Assembly (NCBI GenBank): GCA_937885015.1
Contig: CALAAS010000019.1
Span: 1-30,564 of the forward strand
Direction of reading: 5' to 3'
Source: an uncultured Clostridium sp.
GTDB taxonomy: Bacteria; Bacillota; Clostridia; Lachnospirales; Lachnospiraceae
Length of the DNA stretch: 30,564 bases
The translations under genes were made by a program, and so were the position numbers. Numbering within the stretch: position 1 is the stretch's first letter; each line of letters starts with the position of its first letter. Shown one piece after another: positions 24,001-30,563 of the stretch. Below the pieces are notes generated by a model. It saw nothing but the letters and a program-made list of their open reading frames with translations. It ran no database searches and had not been told where the DNA came from.

Positions 24001-26119
24001 TGTCCCGGAAGTCGAAGATCTTCTGACTGCCTTCCTCCTCCCGCAGGGTATCCAGGGGATAGCAGAAGAAGCCTGCCACCGCGCCGTCGGCATGGAGAGC
24101 GTCCATGAAGTCATTGTCGGCATTCAGATAGCCGTTGATGAGCGGCACACAGCAGGTGGAACCGGCCATCACATCCAACCGCCAATCGGCGTCGGGATCT
24201 TCATTGGGTTCCATTTTGTAGCCAAGATAGCTCTCCAGATAGGCTTCCGGGTCGGTGGAGAGTTCCAGGCCCCGCTCCCTCAGAGCGTCGGGCAGCTGGG
24301 ACAGGAGGAAGGACGGCTCCGCCTTGGGCTTTTCCAGCACATCGAAGCTGTCTATGTATCTCATGTGGGGGATCTCGCCCAGCACTTGGTCGGTGAGGGT
24401 GGTGAGCATCCACCAGACCCGGCCTTCCGCCTCCCGGAGCATGGGAAGCAGCTTTTCGCAGTAGGCGGAGATGGCGAAGCTGTTTTCACCCTGCTCCTCC
24501 AGCCAGATCTGCACATCATCCCCAGAGATGTCCCATCCATCCTCAGTACGCAGGCCAATATTCTGGGAGGACTGACGGCCCACCAGGATGTTCCAGTGCG
24601 CCAGCACCTCCTTGGGAGCGTGCTTCTGGAAATAGAGCAGCTCAAACAGCTTGACCTTGTCACCCTCTGGAGTGAGGAGCAACTCATACTTTTCGCCGCC
24701 CATGCCTATCTCAAAGGAAATCTCATCAAAAACCAGATTCAGGGTTTCCTCCATTTGTGCCACGATCTCCGCACCGCGGGTGTGATCCTTGTCCTCGTCC
24801 ATCCTCTGGCGCAATTCTGCTTCCATCTCGGCAAAGGTTTCCCACCAGTCCTCTGTCCGCTTTCGGAAGCACTCCGAGAATCGGGGCAGAGAGATACGGC
24901 TTTCACATTCATCAATCAGCTCCTGAGTATCCTCATCACCAGGGCGGGCCTCCAGCGCCTTGCGGAAATAAGGCAAGGCCCGGCCCTCCTGATCCAGATA
25001 GTAATAGGAATAACCCATACGGAAGTTCCAGCAGTGGTCCCCCTCGAAGTATTCCTCATGGGGTTTTAGCAGAGCGATAGCTTTTTTGAGCATCTCTTTG
25101 CCACCTGGCTTATATGGGTCTGCCAGATTGTTATAGGCCCGGGCCAGCTCGCTGTCCATCTCAGGGGTACGCTCCTTAGCAGGGATGGCCTCCAGCGCGT
25201 CAATGATTTTCTGGTATTTATCCTCTTCATGCCACTTCTGGCACTGCTGTAAAATGTCCATATCCGTTTCCTCCTCGTCCTCATCCGGTTTCCAGTCTTT
25301 GATCTGCTGGAACACGCCATTCTCATCCCGCTCAAAAGCACAGGGGATGGGCGTATGCAGCAGCGGGATAATGTCGGGATCGTCGTTGCAGATCGTGTTC
25401 AGCTTGTAGATCCCGGCGTTGTTGGGGTCGTTCATGTACGCCTCGCTCTCGTCACCAGCGGTGAAGCGCCAGCCGCTGTCCCAGCCTCCGTCCGGATTCT
25501 CCCGGTAGCAGTAGCCCACCTTGCGGCCCTCCACCGTGATGCGGCCCGTGGCGATGCAGCCGTCGGCACCCTTCCAGTCGGGGAGCAGATGTTTCACATC
25601 CTCTGCCTTTACATGATAGTTCCGATTACTGCCGGAGTCTTCGTACAGTTCTTTCCGCAGCATCTCCACCTGATAAGCCATATCCGTAATCTCATCCTCG
25701 CCCATCATCTCACTGATGTCATAGGACAGGGGATCTTGGACAAAGTCCGCCAGAACCCCGTTCATGGCGTCGTGTTCCTCTGGTGTAGCCGTGATGCGGA
25801 TACAGCGGGAAGGCATGTTATATTCATCTAAATTTTGGAGGTTCACACTGCCGCTGACGCTGCACTCTAAAAGGATGGCGGCCAGATCGGTAACTACATC
25901 AATGGCGAAGTGAAAGTCCATCTCCACGCCATCAGAGTGGGGGAACTCCAGATACTCCACAGTCTGGTGAAAGTCCCAGTTCTGTTTGTCCAGACCGATT
26001 TTGGCAAAGATCTCGCTGAGGGGGATCTCCTCCTTTTTCTGATCCTCTAAAAATGCTACAAGGTTCAGACTGTCATCGGAACCGCCAATAAAGCTGCCCC
26101 AGTATTTGTCGATATACAT
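21095..26119 (-). CDS. Giant multi-domain poly-immunity protein (DUF2185-TPR-SUKH-DUF4261-DUF4253)
   Basis: This 1674-residue protein is a chain of immunity-type domains. Residues 1-165 form an unassigned N-terminal domain (MYIDKYWGSFIGGSDDSL). At 168-275 lies DUF2185 (GYCYRENPDGGWDSGWRF; NTICNDDPDIIPLL). TPR-like repeats occupy 287-410 and 800-945, flanking an unnamed module (411-775) shared with the 949-residue paralogue. SUKH/SMI1-KNR4 lies at 955-1125 (ELGYKLPAAYIWLMKQHNGG), DUF4261 at about 1150-1400 and DUF4253 at about 1400-1674, ending IWYFWWD. Asp/Glu-rich linkers separate the blocks. AGGAGGTG precedes the first ATG. A second perfect ribosome site inside the gene precedes Met287. It probably binds several toxins in the cytosol; no enzymatic motif is seen. 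Confidence 0.85.
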   Translation of the reverse strand: MYIDKYWGSFIGGSDDSLNLVAFLEDQKKEEIPLSEIFAKIGLDKQNWDFHQTVEYLEFPHSDGVEMDFHFAIDVVTDLAAILLECSVSGSVNLQNLDEYNMPSRCIRITATPEEHDAMNGVLADFVQDPLSYDISEMMGEDEITDMAYQVEMLRKELYEDSGSNRNYHVKAEDVKHLLPDWKGADGCIATGRITVEGRKVGYCYRENPDGGWDSGWRFTAGDESEAYMNDPNNAGIYKLNTICNDDPDIIPLLHTPIPCAFERDENGVFQQIKDWKPDEDEEETDMDILQQCQKWHEEDKYQKIIDALEAIPAKERTPEMDSELARAYNNLADPYKPGGKEMLKKAIALLKPHEEYFEGDHCWNFRMGYSYYYLDQEGRALPYFRKALEARPGDEDTQELIDECESRISLPRFSECFRKRTEDWWETFAEMEAELRQRMDEDKDHTRGAEIVAQMEETLNLVFDEISFEIGMGGEKYELLLTPEGDKVKLFELLYFQKHAPKEVLAHWNILVGRQSSQNIGLRTEDGWDISGDDVQIWLEEQGENSFAISAYCEKLLPMLREAEGRVWWMLTTLTDQVLGEIPHMRYIDSFDVLEKPKAEPSFLLSQLPDALRERGLELSTDPEAYLESYLGYKMEPNEDPDADWRLDVMAGSTCCVPLINGYLNADNDFMDALHADGAVAGFFCYPLDTLREEEGSQKIFDFRDKLEEVFTTDEGSEVLTLTGGATGLYCGYVDFIAWDIREALNMAKEFFEGTDIPWAIFHTFRREAGSVPLKQQDDGTETENQDDELDETLTGMDYIPYTQQNAEAFFAQLEQWNDEDEYTRCIQALNAIPEDWRNYRTAYALARALENYAIIGDHDEGTPRYKGDKALYRAIEVLESVREEGQDKAQWNMRMAYGYQYLYGQEAKAIPYAQRWAELDPEDENAPAVIQECKAEIRKRQRSQKKAKFVSGDTPFEGFDLTNFWDDNWYALKEYVSDPPSDELIASVEEELGYKLPAAYIWLMKQHNGGIPVNTCYPCNEPTCWAEDHVAITGIFGIGREKIYSLCGELGSQFMIDEWEYPAIGVAICDCPSAGHDMIFLDYRACGPQGEPAVVHVDQENDYKITHLADSFEEFIRGLEHESLYDLDDDAEDFDEHEDDDTDEVETVLSHKDSFAGSVLLSEAEWDKEQLIRDLQEEWGIVDEEPDEGGEDNENSGDIVVMRVGGMMLVVTLFHGHIPDNEAEINAENNYMWPEAVEAAKAHRAHIMVAVLGEEEKLLERGRLFTKAMAVCCRQKYATGVYTSGVVFEPRFYEGFAGMMKEDELPIFNWIWFGLYRSEGGLNGYTYGMDVFGKEEMEVLNADAEPEELRDFLASLASYVLACDVTLKDGETIGFSADDKHAITRSPGISLPEEQMTLKISYESAGGELDKDPLEPSDAAQAIMEYLDCECTYFPSMADDDPIMSAYSDAKRESVKKGFVPVLIQANDETLLECLVMNADPENDADCYEFDLKTVEEYRKKMLAAPVKDGKAVLEALTGQRREEAEDDDMDWEKEVLGEMKGGYDNCRFSNYWDSDTGMTHPLILARIPVKNPWEIFAYLPFGNWNECPDTPDLMAVAKYWFEQYGAVPAAMSHDELEFELPAPVSREKAMEAAAEQYGFCPDIVDQEQDDPTVGNLADVLWQSTIWYFWWD
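25259..25275 (-). promoter_or_regulatory. Internal ribosome binding site and ATG at the TPR junction
   Basis: Within the 1674-residue gene, AGGAGG (25270-25275) lies eight bases before an in-frame ATG (25259-25261, Met287) that begins MDILQQCQKW. The paralogous 949-residue protein starts at exactly this point with MELLKQCQKW. The site could yield a 1388-residue product without the two N-terminal domains, or it may be the relic of a gene fusion. Confidence 0.6.
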
Positions 26120-26156
26120 CCGTTACACCTCCTTTTATTCCGGCCACTCATCTCCG

Positions 26157-26210
26157 TCACAACGGCTGATAAAGACCGTCAATAAATGCTTTATACAGTT
26201 CCCTGCTCAT
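26157..26210 (-). pseudogene. 17-codon ORF coupled to the upstream stop, possible gene remnant
   Basis: An ATG at 26210 overlaps the stop of the FGE-like gene (ATGA). GGAGG lies six bases upstream, and the ORF reads MSRELYKAFIDGLYQPL before TGA at 26157. The start region looks like a normal operon gene, but the protein is too short for a domain. It may be the 5' stub of a deleted immunity gene or a leader peptide for the giant gene that starts 37 bases later. Confidence 0.4.
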
Positions 26211-27220
26211 GTTAAATCCTCCATTCCCAGGTAATTTATTTCCTGATTAAACTCCATCTCCACCCGGATGATAGGCCGGTAAAAGTCATAGTCGCCATTC
26301 AGCTCCATATTTTCCTGCACTTCCGGCTTACAGTGGGGCAAACAGGGCAGAAAACCAAGGAATGGCCCCATCCCTCCACAAATATTGCACCCGCCGTCGC
26401 CGCCGCAGGTGGTAAACGGTTCGGCCTCCACAACCTCCCGCATATAGGGATCATAGGCAATGGACAGACCGAAAAAATTGGGTTCTTCCATGTCGTAGGG
26501 TCTGTTTTCATCCTCATCCATGTCCTCAAACCAGTGCAGGCGCATAGAATAGTCCAGTCCATCTCCCCAGGGGAACAGGGTCCGGCATCCGCCGCCGCAC
26601 AAGTAGGCCCACTCGTCTGCGGTAGGCAGTGAAACCCCTTTTTTCTGCAGCTGGTCAAGAAGCATTTTGTAATCTGTGCGGCAATAGATCCAGGTCTGAA
26701 ATCCATCTTCCGTCCGTTCTATGCGAGCCGACTGATGTAAAGTAAGACTGCTGCTGTCACTCCAGGCAAAGTCCCGAAATTCCTTCAGCCAGCCAGGGTG
26801 GGCGGTCAGCCTGGGATCGTCCAGCTGCACTGGCTCCCAGCAGAGTTCCTCCAGTTCCCGCCCCACCAGCATGGGGCCGATGACTGTCTGACGGACAGGA
26901 GCCATGCTCTCTCTGATGAATTCTGCCGGATCCCGTTCCATCTCCCATTCCTGAAACAGATAGTCCAGTTCCTCCTGGCTCTCCTGATTCAGTCCCACAG
27001 CAAACCGTTCCCAGCCCAGCGTAAAAGTATCCCCGGGGACGAAGACAAATTCACAGCCATCTTTTTCAAATATGCCGGTGGTACAGGTTTGACCCCAGCG
27101 GTCAAAGGTATGCAGACCGAGAAATGTCATATCATAACGGGCAGCCAGGCGTTCCATCATCATCTGCTTTCCGGTGGTGTTCATTTGGTTAAATTGGGGG
27201 CGAAATAGTTTTTCGTTCAT
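26207..27220 (-). CDS. FGE-like (formylglycine-generating-enzyme fold) protein of the immunity array
   Basis: The 337-residue protein contains hallmarks of the FGE/SUMF1 C-type-lectin-like fold: an early FVFVPGDTFTLGW (about 58-70) and SLPTADEWAYLCGGG...FPWGD (197-220), equivalent to the LPTEAEWEYAARGG...YPWGD motif. Between these lies an insertion of about 120 residues, and the usual C-terminal FGE core is replaced by a Cys/Gly-rich stretch (FTTCGGDGGCNICGGMGPF). It is therefore unlikely to be a true sulfatase activator; such folds also serve as binding scaffolds. AGAGGAC precedes the ATG. It follows the C_GCAxxG_C_C gene by 21 bases. An immunity role is inferred from location. Confidence 0.6.
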   Translation of the reverse strand: MNEKLFRPQFNQMNTTGKQMMMERLAARYDMTFLGLHTFDRWGQTCTTGIFEKDGCEFVFVPGDTFTLGWERFAVGLNQESQEELDYLFQEWEMERDPAEFIRESMAPVRQTVIGPMLVGRELEELCWEPVQLDDPRLTAHPGWLKEFRDFAWSDSSSLTLHQSARIERTEDGFQTWIYCRTDYKMLLDQLQKKGVSLPTADEWAYLCGGGCRTLFPWGDGLDYSMRLHWFEDMDEDENRPYDMEEPNFFGLSIAYDPYMREVVEAEPFTTCGGDGGCNICGGMGPFLGFLPCLPHCKPEVQENMELNGDYDFYRPIIRVEMEFNQEINYLGMEDLT

Positions 27221-27241
27221 AGCAAGTCCTCTTTTGGCATA

Positions 27242-27700
27242 TCAGGAGCCGAGCTGTCCTGTATTTGCCGGGTAAAAAATACTGCGGCCCTCCAGCAGCT
27301 CCTCCAGTTTTTTTGCCAGTGCCTCCACAATGGCGTGGCAGGGGTTTTCATACCCCATGACTTCCATTTTTTGCAGTTCCACACAGTGGAGCGTTCCGTA
27401 AAAACCCAACATAAAATCTGTCAATTCGGCAATCATCTGATATCCTTCCATGTTATCCACATCGGTCTGTCCCTCTTTGGCGGTCATCAGACCGATGATC
27501 CCCACTGCCACAGTGAAGGCGCCGCAGCAGGATTGCTCAGTCTGCATTCCAAGGCCCATGACGGAGAACATCTTCCGTGTCTCCTCGGACAAGTTCAAAT
27601 GATAATATTCATTGCAGGCCAAAAACATCGCCTCGGCACAGGTCAGCTCCGTGCCAATGTGGTAGTAGTTTACCAGTTCATAAAGTTTCATTTTTTCCAT
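27242..27700 (-). CDS. C_GCAxxG_C_C family protein
   Basis: The 152-residue protein resembles the redox-type C_GCAxxG_C_C family: C21 in the TCAEAMFLACNEYY helix, a SCCGAF motif (C58, C59) followed by a hydrophobic glycine-rich helix (VAVGIIGLMTAKEG), and later C106 and C121. Members are thought to carry metal or disulfide centres and often occur with redox proteins, so its presence in an immunity array is unusual. GGAG six bases before the ATG at 27700 favours that start over TTG at 27712 or ATG at 27691. The start overlaps the end of the NADAR remnant by 13 bases. Confidence 0.7.
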   Translation of the reverse strand: MEKMKLYELVNYYHIGTELTCAEAMFLACNEYYHLNLSEETRKMFSVMGLGMQTEQSCCGAFTVAVGIIGLMTAKEGQTDVDNMEGYQMIAELTDFMLGFYGTLHCVELQKMEVMGYENPCHAIVEALAKKLEELLEGRSIFYPANTGQLGS

Positions 27701-27882
27701 CCTGTACTCCAATCACAAAGCATTTCATTCTGTGTCACCCGACGCAGCTCGTCCCGCACCTCCATCAGTGCAAAACCCAGCAGATTCTCTCCCCGCCACT
27801 TCATCGGATCCTGGGCCTCCGGGGAACTGGCCGCAAGGCGGATACCCCAGATGTTATCATAGGGTTTGTCCTTTCCTGTCAT
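27688..27882 (-). pseudogene. Truncated NADAR (DUF1768) gene, C-terminal part only
   Basis: The 64-residue ORF reads YDNIWGIRLAASSPEAQDP then KWRGENLLGFALMEVRDEL, which is the C-terminal third of the NADAR domain (usual length about 150 residues). NADAR proteins are N-glycosidases acting on ADP-ribose-linked or riboflavin-pathway substrates. The N-terminal catalytic part is missing: upstream lies the end of the zinc-ribbon gene. The ATG at 27882 has only a weak ribosome site. I read it as a remnant left by recombination, but a translated fragment is possible. Confidence 0.65.
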
Positions 27883-27901
27883 AGTTGTTTCTGTTCCATC
27901 C

Positions 27902-28501
27902 TCATTTCTCCTGCATTTTCTTCAGCAGCTTCACAATCCGCTCCCGATTCTTTGCTGTTTTCATGAAGGTGGGAAGATGGTCGGCCTGCGTCTTTTTCTG
28001 CCTTCCCGATGGCTTTTCCCGCAGTCCGGCGCTGAGATAACTGATCAGATAGGCAAGATGCTCCCGGTTGAGTGCCCAGACCGGTTTGCCCTGGAAGGAG
28101 GTCAAAAACCACAGCTCCAGGCCAAAATAAGGTTCTCGTCCGTTCTGAATATCAGCAGTGTAGGAGAAAGCCTCAGCTGTTTTATGAACTTCTCCTGGCA
28201 TGATTGCCCCACAATAGGGGCAGGCCACATGGAGAATGGAAAAGCGCTGCCTTGCCTCATCTTCAATATCCACCCGATAGTATCTTCCACAGTTTTTACA
28301 CTGGTTGTGAACATCATAGCGGTAGATCGTCCGGTCACAGGTTTCCTGATGGCCACAGCTCAGGCATCGGAAATAGGCATTGTCATCATCCGCTGTCACC
28401 ATACCTGCCCCATGGCATTTGGGGCATTTCACCTGGATGCCGGAGGTGAGGGCGTTGTATGCACTGTATGTAAAATAGAGTTCATCAACAATTCGGCTCA
28501 T
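27902..28501 (-). CDS. Multi zinc-ribbon protein of the immunity array
   Basis: The 199-residue protein has four CxxC knuckles: C26/C29, C46/C49, C68/C71 and C94/C97, consistent with two zinc ribbons of the TFIIB/rubredoxin type. The C-terminal half is helical and basic (YFGLELWFLTSFQGKPVWALN; HLAYLISYLSAGLREK; a Lys-rich end). Similar ORFs recur near immunity genes in Firmicutes, but the biochemical role is unknown. The ATG at 28501 has GAGAGGAG about 11 bases upstream; the Met-Met pair at 28525/28522 is an alternative start. Confidence 0.7.
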   Translation of the reverse strand: MSRIVDELYFTYSAYNALTSGIQVKCPKCHGAGMVTADDDNAYFRCLSCGHQETCDRTIYRYDVHNQCKNCGRYYRVDIEDEARQRFSILHVACPYCGAIMPGEVHKTAEAFSYTADIQNGREPYFGLELWFLTSFQGKPVWALNREHLAYLISYLSAGLREKPSGRQKKTQADHLPTFMKTAKNRERIVKLLKKMQEK

Positions 28502-28545
28502 ACACCCACATACTCCTCTCATCATTCTTTCTCTAAATAAAATCC

Positions 28546-28614
28546 TCACACGCAACCATTTGCACTGGCCTCCAGGCCAATGATTTTATACTCCCAAGTC
28601 GTGTAATGCCTCAC
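28546..28614 (-). pseudogene. 22-codon ORF resembling the start of a DUF4177 protein
   Basis: A GTG at 28614 overlaps the stop of the NTF2-like gene (GTGA). The ORF contains YTTWEYKIIGLE, reminiscent of the N-terminal strand of DUF4177 proteins (WEYKVV pattern), and ends at a TGA at 28546. No downstream continuation was found. It may be a decayed cassette or chance; the match is short. Confidence 0.3.
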
Positions 28615-29015
28615 AATCCCACCCGCTGCCAGCCATCCAGACGCTCCTGCACTGCGTCAATCATCCAGCCCTCTCCCACACGCTTCATAAGGAAACGGCG
28701 TTCAAAGCCGCTGTTTTTCTCTCTGGTGTAGATATAGAGCTTGTCCCGGGTAATCTGCTCTGCATCCAGGAACTGTTCGCCTTTGTAGGTGCCCTGGGCG
28801 CTGTACGAAAGGCCCAGGGGCCGGTAACCCATACGGGGCTTTTCACTCACATATTTCTCCCAGATCGCCAGCAGGCGGGGCACAGCCTCGGTATCCTCAA
28901 ACCCGGCCTGTTCCATATACTGCTCCCATTCTGTCATCTCGGCAAAGAAGGCGGACAACACCTTGCGGCATTCCTTAGCTGCCTGCTCATCCAGCTGAGT
29001 GGTCTTTTTGGCCAT
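28611..29015 (-). CDS. NTF2-like fold putative immunity protein
   Basis: The 134-residue protein has an N-terminal helical part (QAAKECRKVLSAFFAEMTEWEQYMEQ) followed by strands ending RRFLMKRVGEGWMIDAVQERLDGW. This closing strand pattern (FLxKxVxxxWxID) is characteristic of NTF2-like domains, a fold used by several immunity families. There is no signal peptide. A GGGGG-rich site lies about 12 bases before the ATG at 29015. It lies between the DUF4241 gene and the zinc-ribbon gene. The fold call is from pattern only. Confidence 0.6.
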   Translation of the reverse strand: MAKKTTQLDEQAAKECRKVLSAFFAEMTEWEQYMEQAGFEDTEAVPRLLAIWEKYVSEKPRMGYRPLGLSYSAQGTYKGEQFLDAEQITRDKLYIYTREKNSGFERRFLMKRVGEGWMIDAVQERLDGWQRVGL

Positions 29016-29033
29016 TCCATCGCTTGTCCCCCT

Positions 29034-29993
29034 TTACTCCTGCTCTCCATAACTGGCTTCAATGTCTATGAACCGCACATACACGGCACAGACTTCGCCC
29101 TTGGCATCATAGCCGAAGTAGACGGGATAATACCCGTCTCCCCAGCCGGAGGCAAAGATAGGCAGGCTGCAGTCCGTACCTGGCACCGTCCAGTTGAGCC
29201 AGTCGCCATAGTTTCCCTGATACCTGGGGTGGGTTTTGGCATTTTCCTCCAAGAGATCACAGAACAGGTCGTTGTAGGGATCAATATCCGAGTCCTCTTC
29301 CATCCGCTCGGCCCAATATTCCTTGAAGGCCGCCTGGGTCTGAATGTCCGCCACACAGCCCATTCCAGCATCAACGCCAAAGCCAAAATAATCGTCCTCA
29401 TCCAGTTCCTCATCCAGATTCTCTTTGCCCGTCATACCCAGTTCATAAAGGACAGGCTTTTCCCGGCTTACCTCCACCTTGACACAGGCGTAGCGGTCGC
29501 CGTATTGTTCGCTGGGTACCACGCAGATCTTCACCGGGTACGTCCCGGCGGGGATCGTCTGAAGAAATGGCAGGGCGTCCTCCAGCTCCACCAGCGGATC
29601 GCAGGCGAAGAGCGTTCCGGTAGGGAAATGAACGGAGCCGATGTCCAGCACATCCACCTGCATATTTCCAATTACTTTCTCTGTGAAATGAGCGTCTAAG
29701 TCCGTTTTGCAGACCAGTTTGTCCTTGATAGATTCGTATTGGTTCAGCCATTCGGTTGTAGGCATATCAGTTTCCTCCTGTTGATTCAGTTTCTTGATGT
29801 ACTCGCTCTTTGATCCATCCCAGCAGCAGTTCACACACCGGCCATTCTGAAAATAATGGGGGCAATTCGGGTAGCCATAGAGAGCATGGGCACATTCCGG
29901 GCATAACCCCATCATCTTTGAGGAGCCTTTGAAAAACAGGCTGCCGCACTCATCACAAATGATCAGTTCTTTTTCTGCCATGGTTTTTTTCAT
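29034..29993 (-). CDS. Zinc-ribbon / DUF4241 fusion protein
   Basis: The 319-residue protein joins a cysteine-rich N-terminus (C13, C16, C31, C34, C44, C53, C56, C57; about 1-60) to a DUF4241 domain (about 95-315). The latter shows HFPTGTLFACDPLVELEDALPF, IPAGTYPVKICVV and FGFGVDAGMGCVADIQTQ. DUF4241 is frequent in immunity arrays and of unknown biochemistry. Between the two parts, Met77 is preceded by a perfect AGGAGG eight bases upstream, so DUF4241 alone (243 residues) could also be made. The first start at 29993 has a poor ribosome site and follows the DUF5713 gene by five bases; Met5 is an alternative. Confidence 0.8.
   Translation of the reverse strand: MKKTMAEKELIICDECGSLFFKGSSKMMGLCPECAHALYGYPNCPHYFQNGRCVNCCWDGSKSEYIKKLNQQEETDMPTTEWLNQYESIKDKLVCKTDLDAHFTEKVIGNMQVDVLDIGSVHFPTGTLFACDPLVELEDALPFLQTIPAGTYPVKICVVPSEQYGDRYACVKVEVSREKPVLYELGMTGKENLDEELDEDDYFGFGVDAGMGCVADIQTQAAFKEYWAERMEEDSDIDPYNDLFCDLLEENAKTHPRYQGNYGDWLNWTVPGTDCSLPIFASGWGDGYYPVYFGYDAKGEVCAVYVRFIDIEASYGEQE
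29763..29779 (-). promoter_or_regulatory. Internal ribosome binding site and ATG at the zinc-ribbon/DUF4241 junction
   Basis: AGGAGG (29774-29779) lies eight bases before an in-frame ATG (29763-29765) that begins MPTTEWLNQYE. The bases around it, GGAGGAAACTGATATG, match the internal start in the 1674-residue gene (GGAGGAAACGGATATG) except for one base. Both encode EETDM across the junction. Confidence 0.6.
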
Positions 29994-29998
29994 GGGTT

Positions 29999-30325
29999 TT
30001 ACCAGTCTCTTTCCCGGATGGCTTCTTCTATGTCAATGGGGATATTAAACCACTCCAGAATATAGGCCACGGTAACGCCGATGCAGTCTCGGGCCACCGT
30101 TTCGATCTCGCTGTCGTTCTCGTCAAATTCCTCCTGAAGATCATTGATGCCGCAGACCGCCTTATCCAGCGTTTCCTGCACCACTTCGGTATCTGTTTCA
30201 CCGCTCTCCAGCAGGTCGATGACCTTCTGAAGCTCGTCCTTTACCTTATCTACCAGAAAATCTGGATAATATTCGTCCTGGTACATCTCGTCCAGCAGTT
30301 TATAATTGGGATCAAATGCTTTCAT
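29999..30325 (-). CDS. DUF5713 family protein
   Basis: The 108-residue acidic, helical protein begins MKAFDPNYKLLDEMYQDEYY and continues LVDKVKDELQKVIDLLESG, with VARDCIGVTVAYILEWFNI near the C-terminus, matching DUF5713 as I know it. AAAGGAG lies eight bases before the ATG at 30325, preferred over the ATG at 30349. It lies in the immunity array directly before the zinc-ribbon/DUF4241 gene. Molecular function is unknown; a cytosolic toxin-neutralising role is inferred from context. Confidence 0.75.
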   Translation of the reverse strand: MKAFDPNYKLLDEMYQDEYYPDFLVDKVKDELQKVIDLLESGETDTEVVQETLDKAVCGINDLQEEFDENDSEIETVARDCIGVTVAYILEWFNIPIDIEEAIRERDW

Positions 30326-30341
30326 AAGGCTTGCTCCTTTC

Positions 30342-30563
30342 TCATTCAAACATCAGGCCATATGATTCGGTCAGACTTCCATCGTCCTCGTGAAATATAC
30401 ACTGATACAGAGGCTCACGCTGGGTTGCTCTGCGGAACCGCTCCAGAACCGTAGCCAGCGGCTCACCATTAGGGATGCCGAGGGCATCAGACACCCGTTG
30501 CCAGCTGTCCATATCCATATCTTCCAAGTTACAGTTGCGCTGTCTCTGCCCATACTCCTCCAA
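30342..30563 (-). CDS. C-terminal part of an unidentified immunity-array gene, cut by the window edge
   Basis: The frame is open to the right edge and ends with a stop at 30342, 16 bases before the DUF5713 start. The visible 73 residues contain DSWQRVSDALGIPNGEPL and TQREPLYQCIFHEDDGSLTE. A TTG is the only in-frame start visible and has no ribosome site within the window, so the gene probably begins outside. I do not recognise the family. Confidence 0.5.
   Translation of the reverse strand: MEEYGQRQRNCNLEDMDMDSWQRVSDALGIPNGEPLATVLERFRRATQREPLYQCIFHEDDGSLTESYGLMFE

Noticed and set aside
19577..25831. Long plus-strand open frames (up to 490 codons) across 19577-25831
   Set aside because: They lie antisense to genes with clear domains, have no ribosome sites and read as low-quality protein; they reflect codon bias of the minus-strand genes.
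28561..28582. TGGCCT/AGGCCA palindrome as a terminator or attachment site
   Set aside because: The stem is short with a two-base loop, no U-tract and no matching copy elsewhere in the window.
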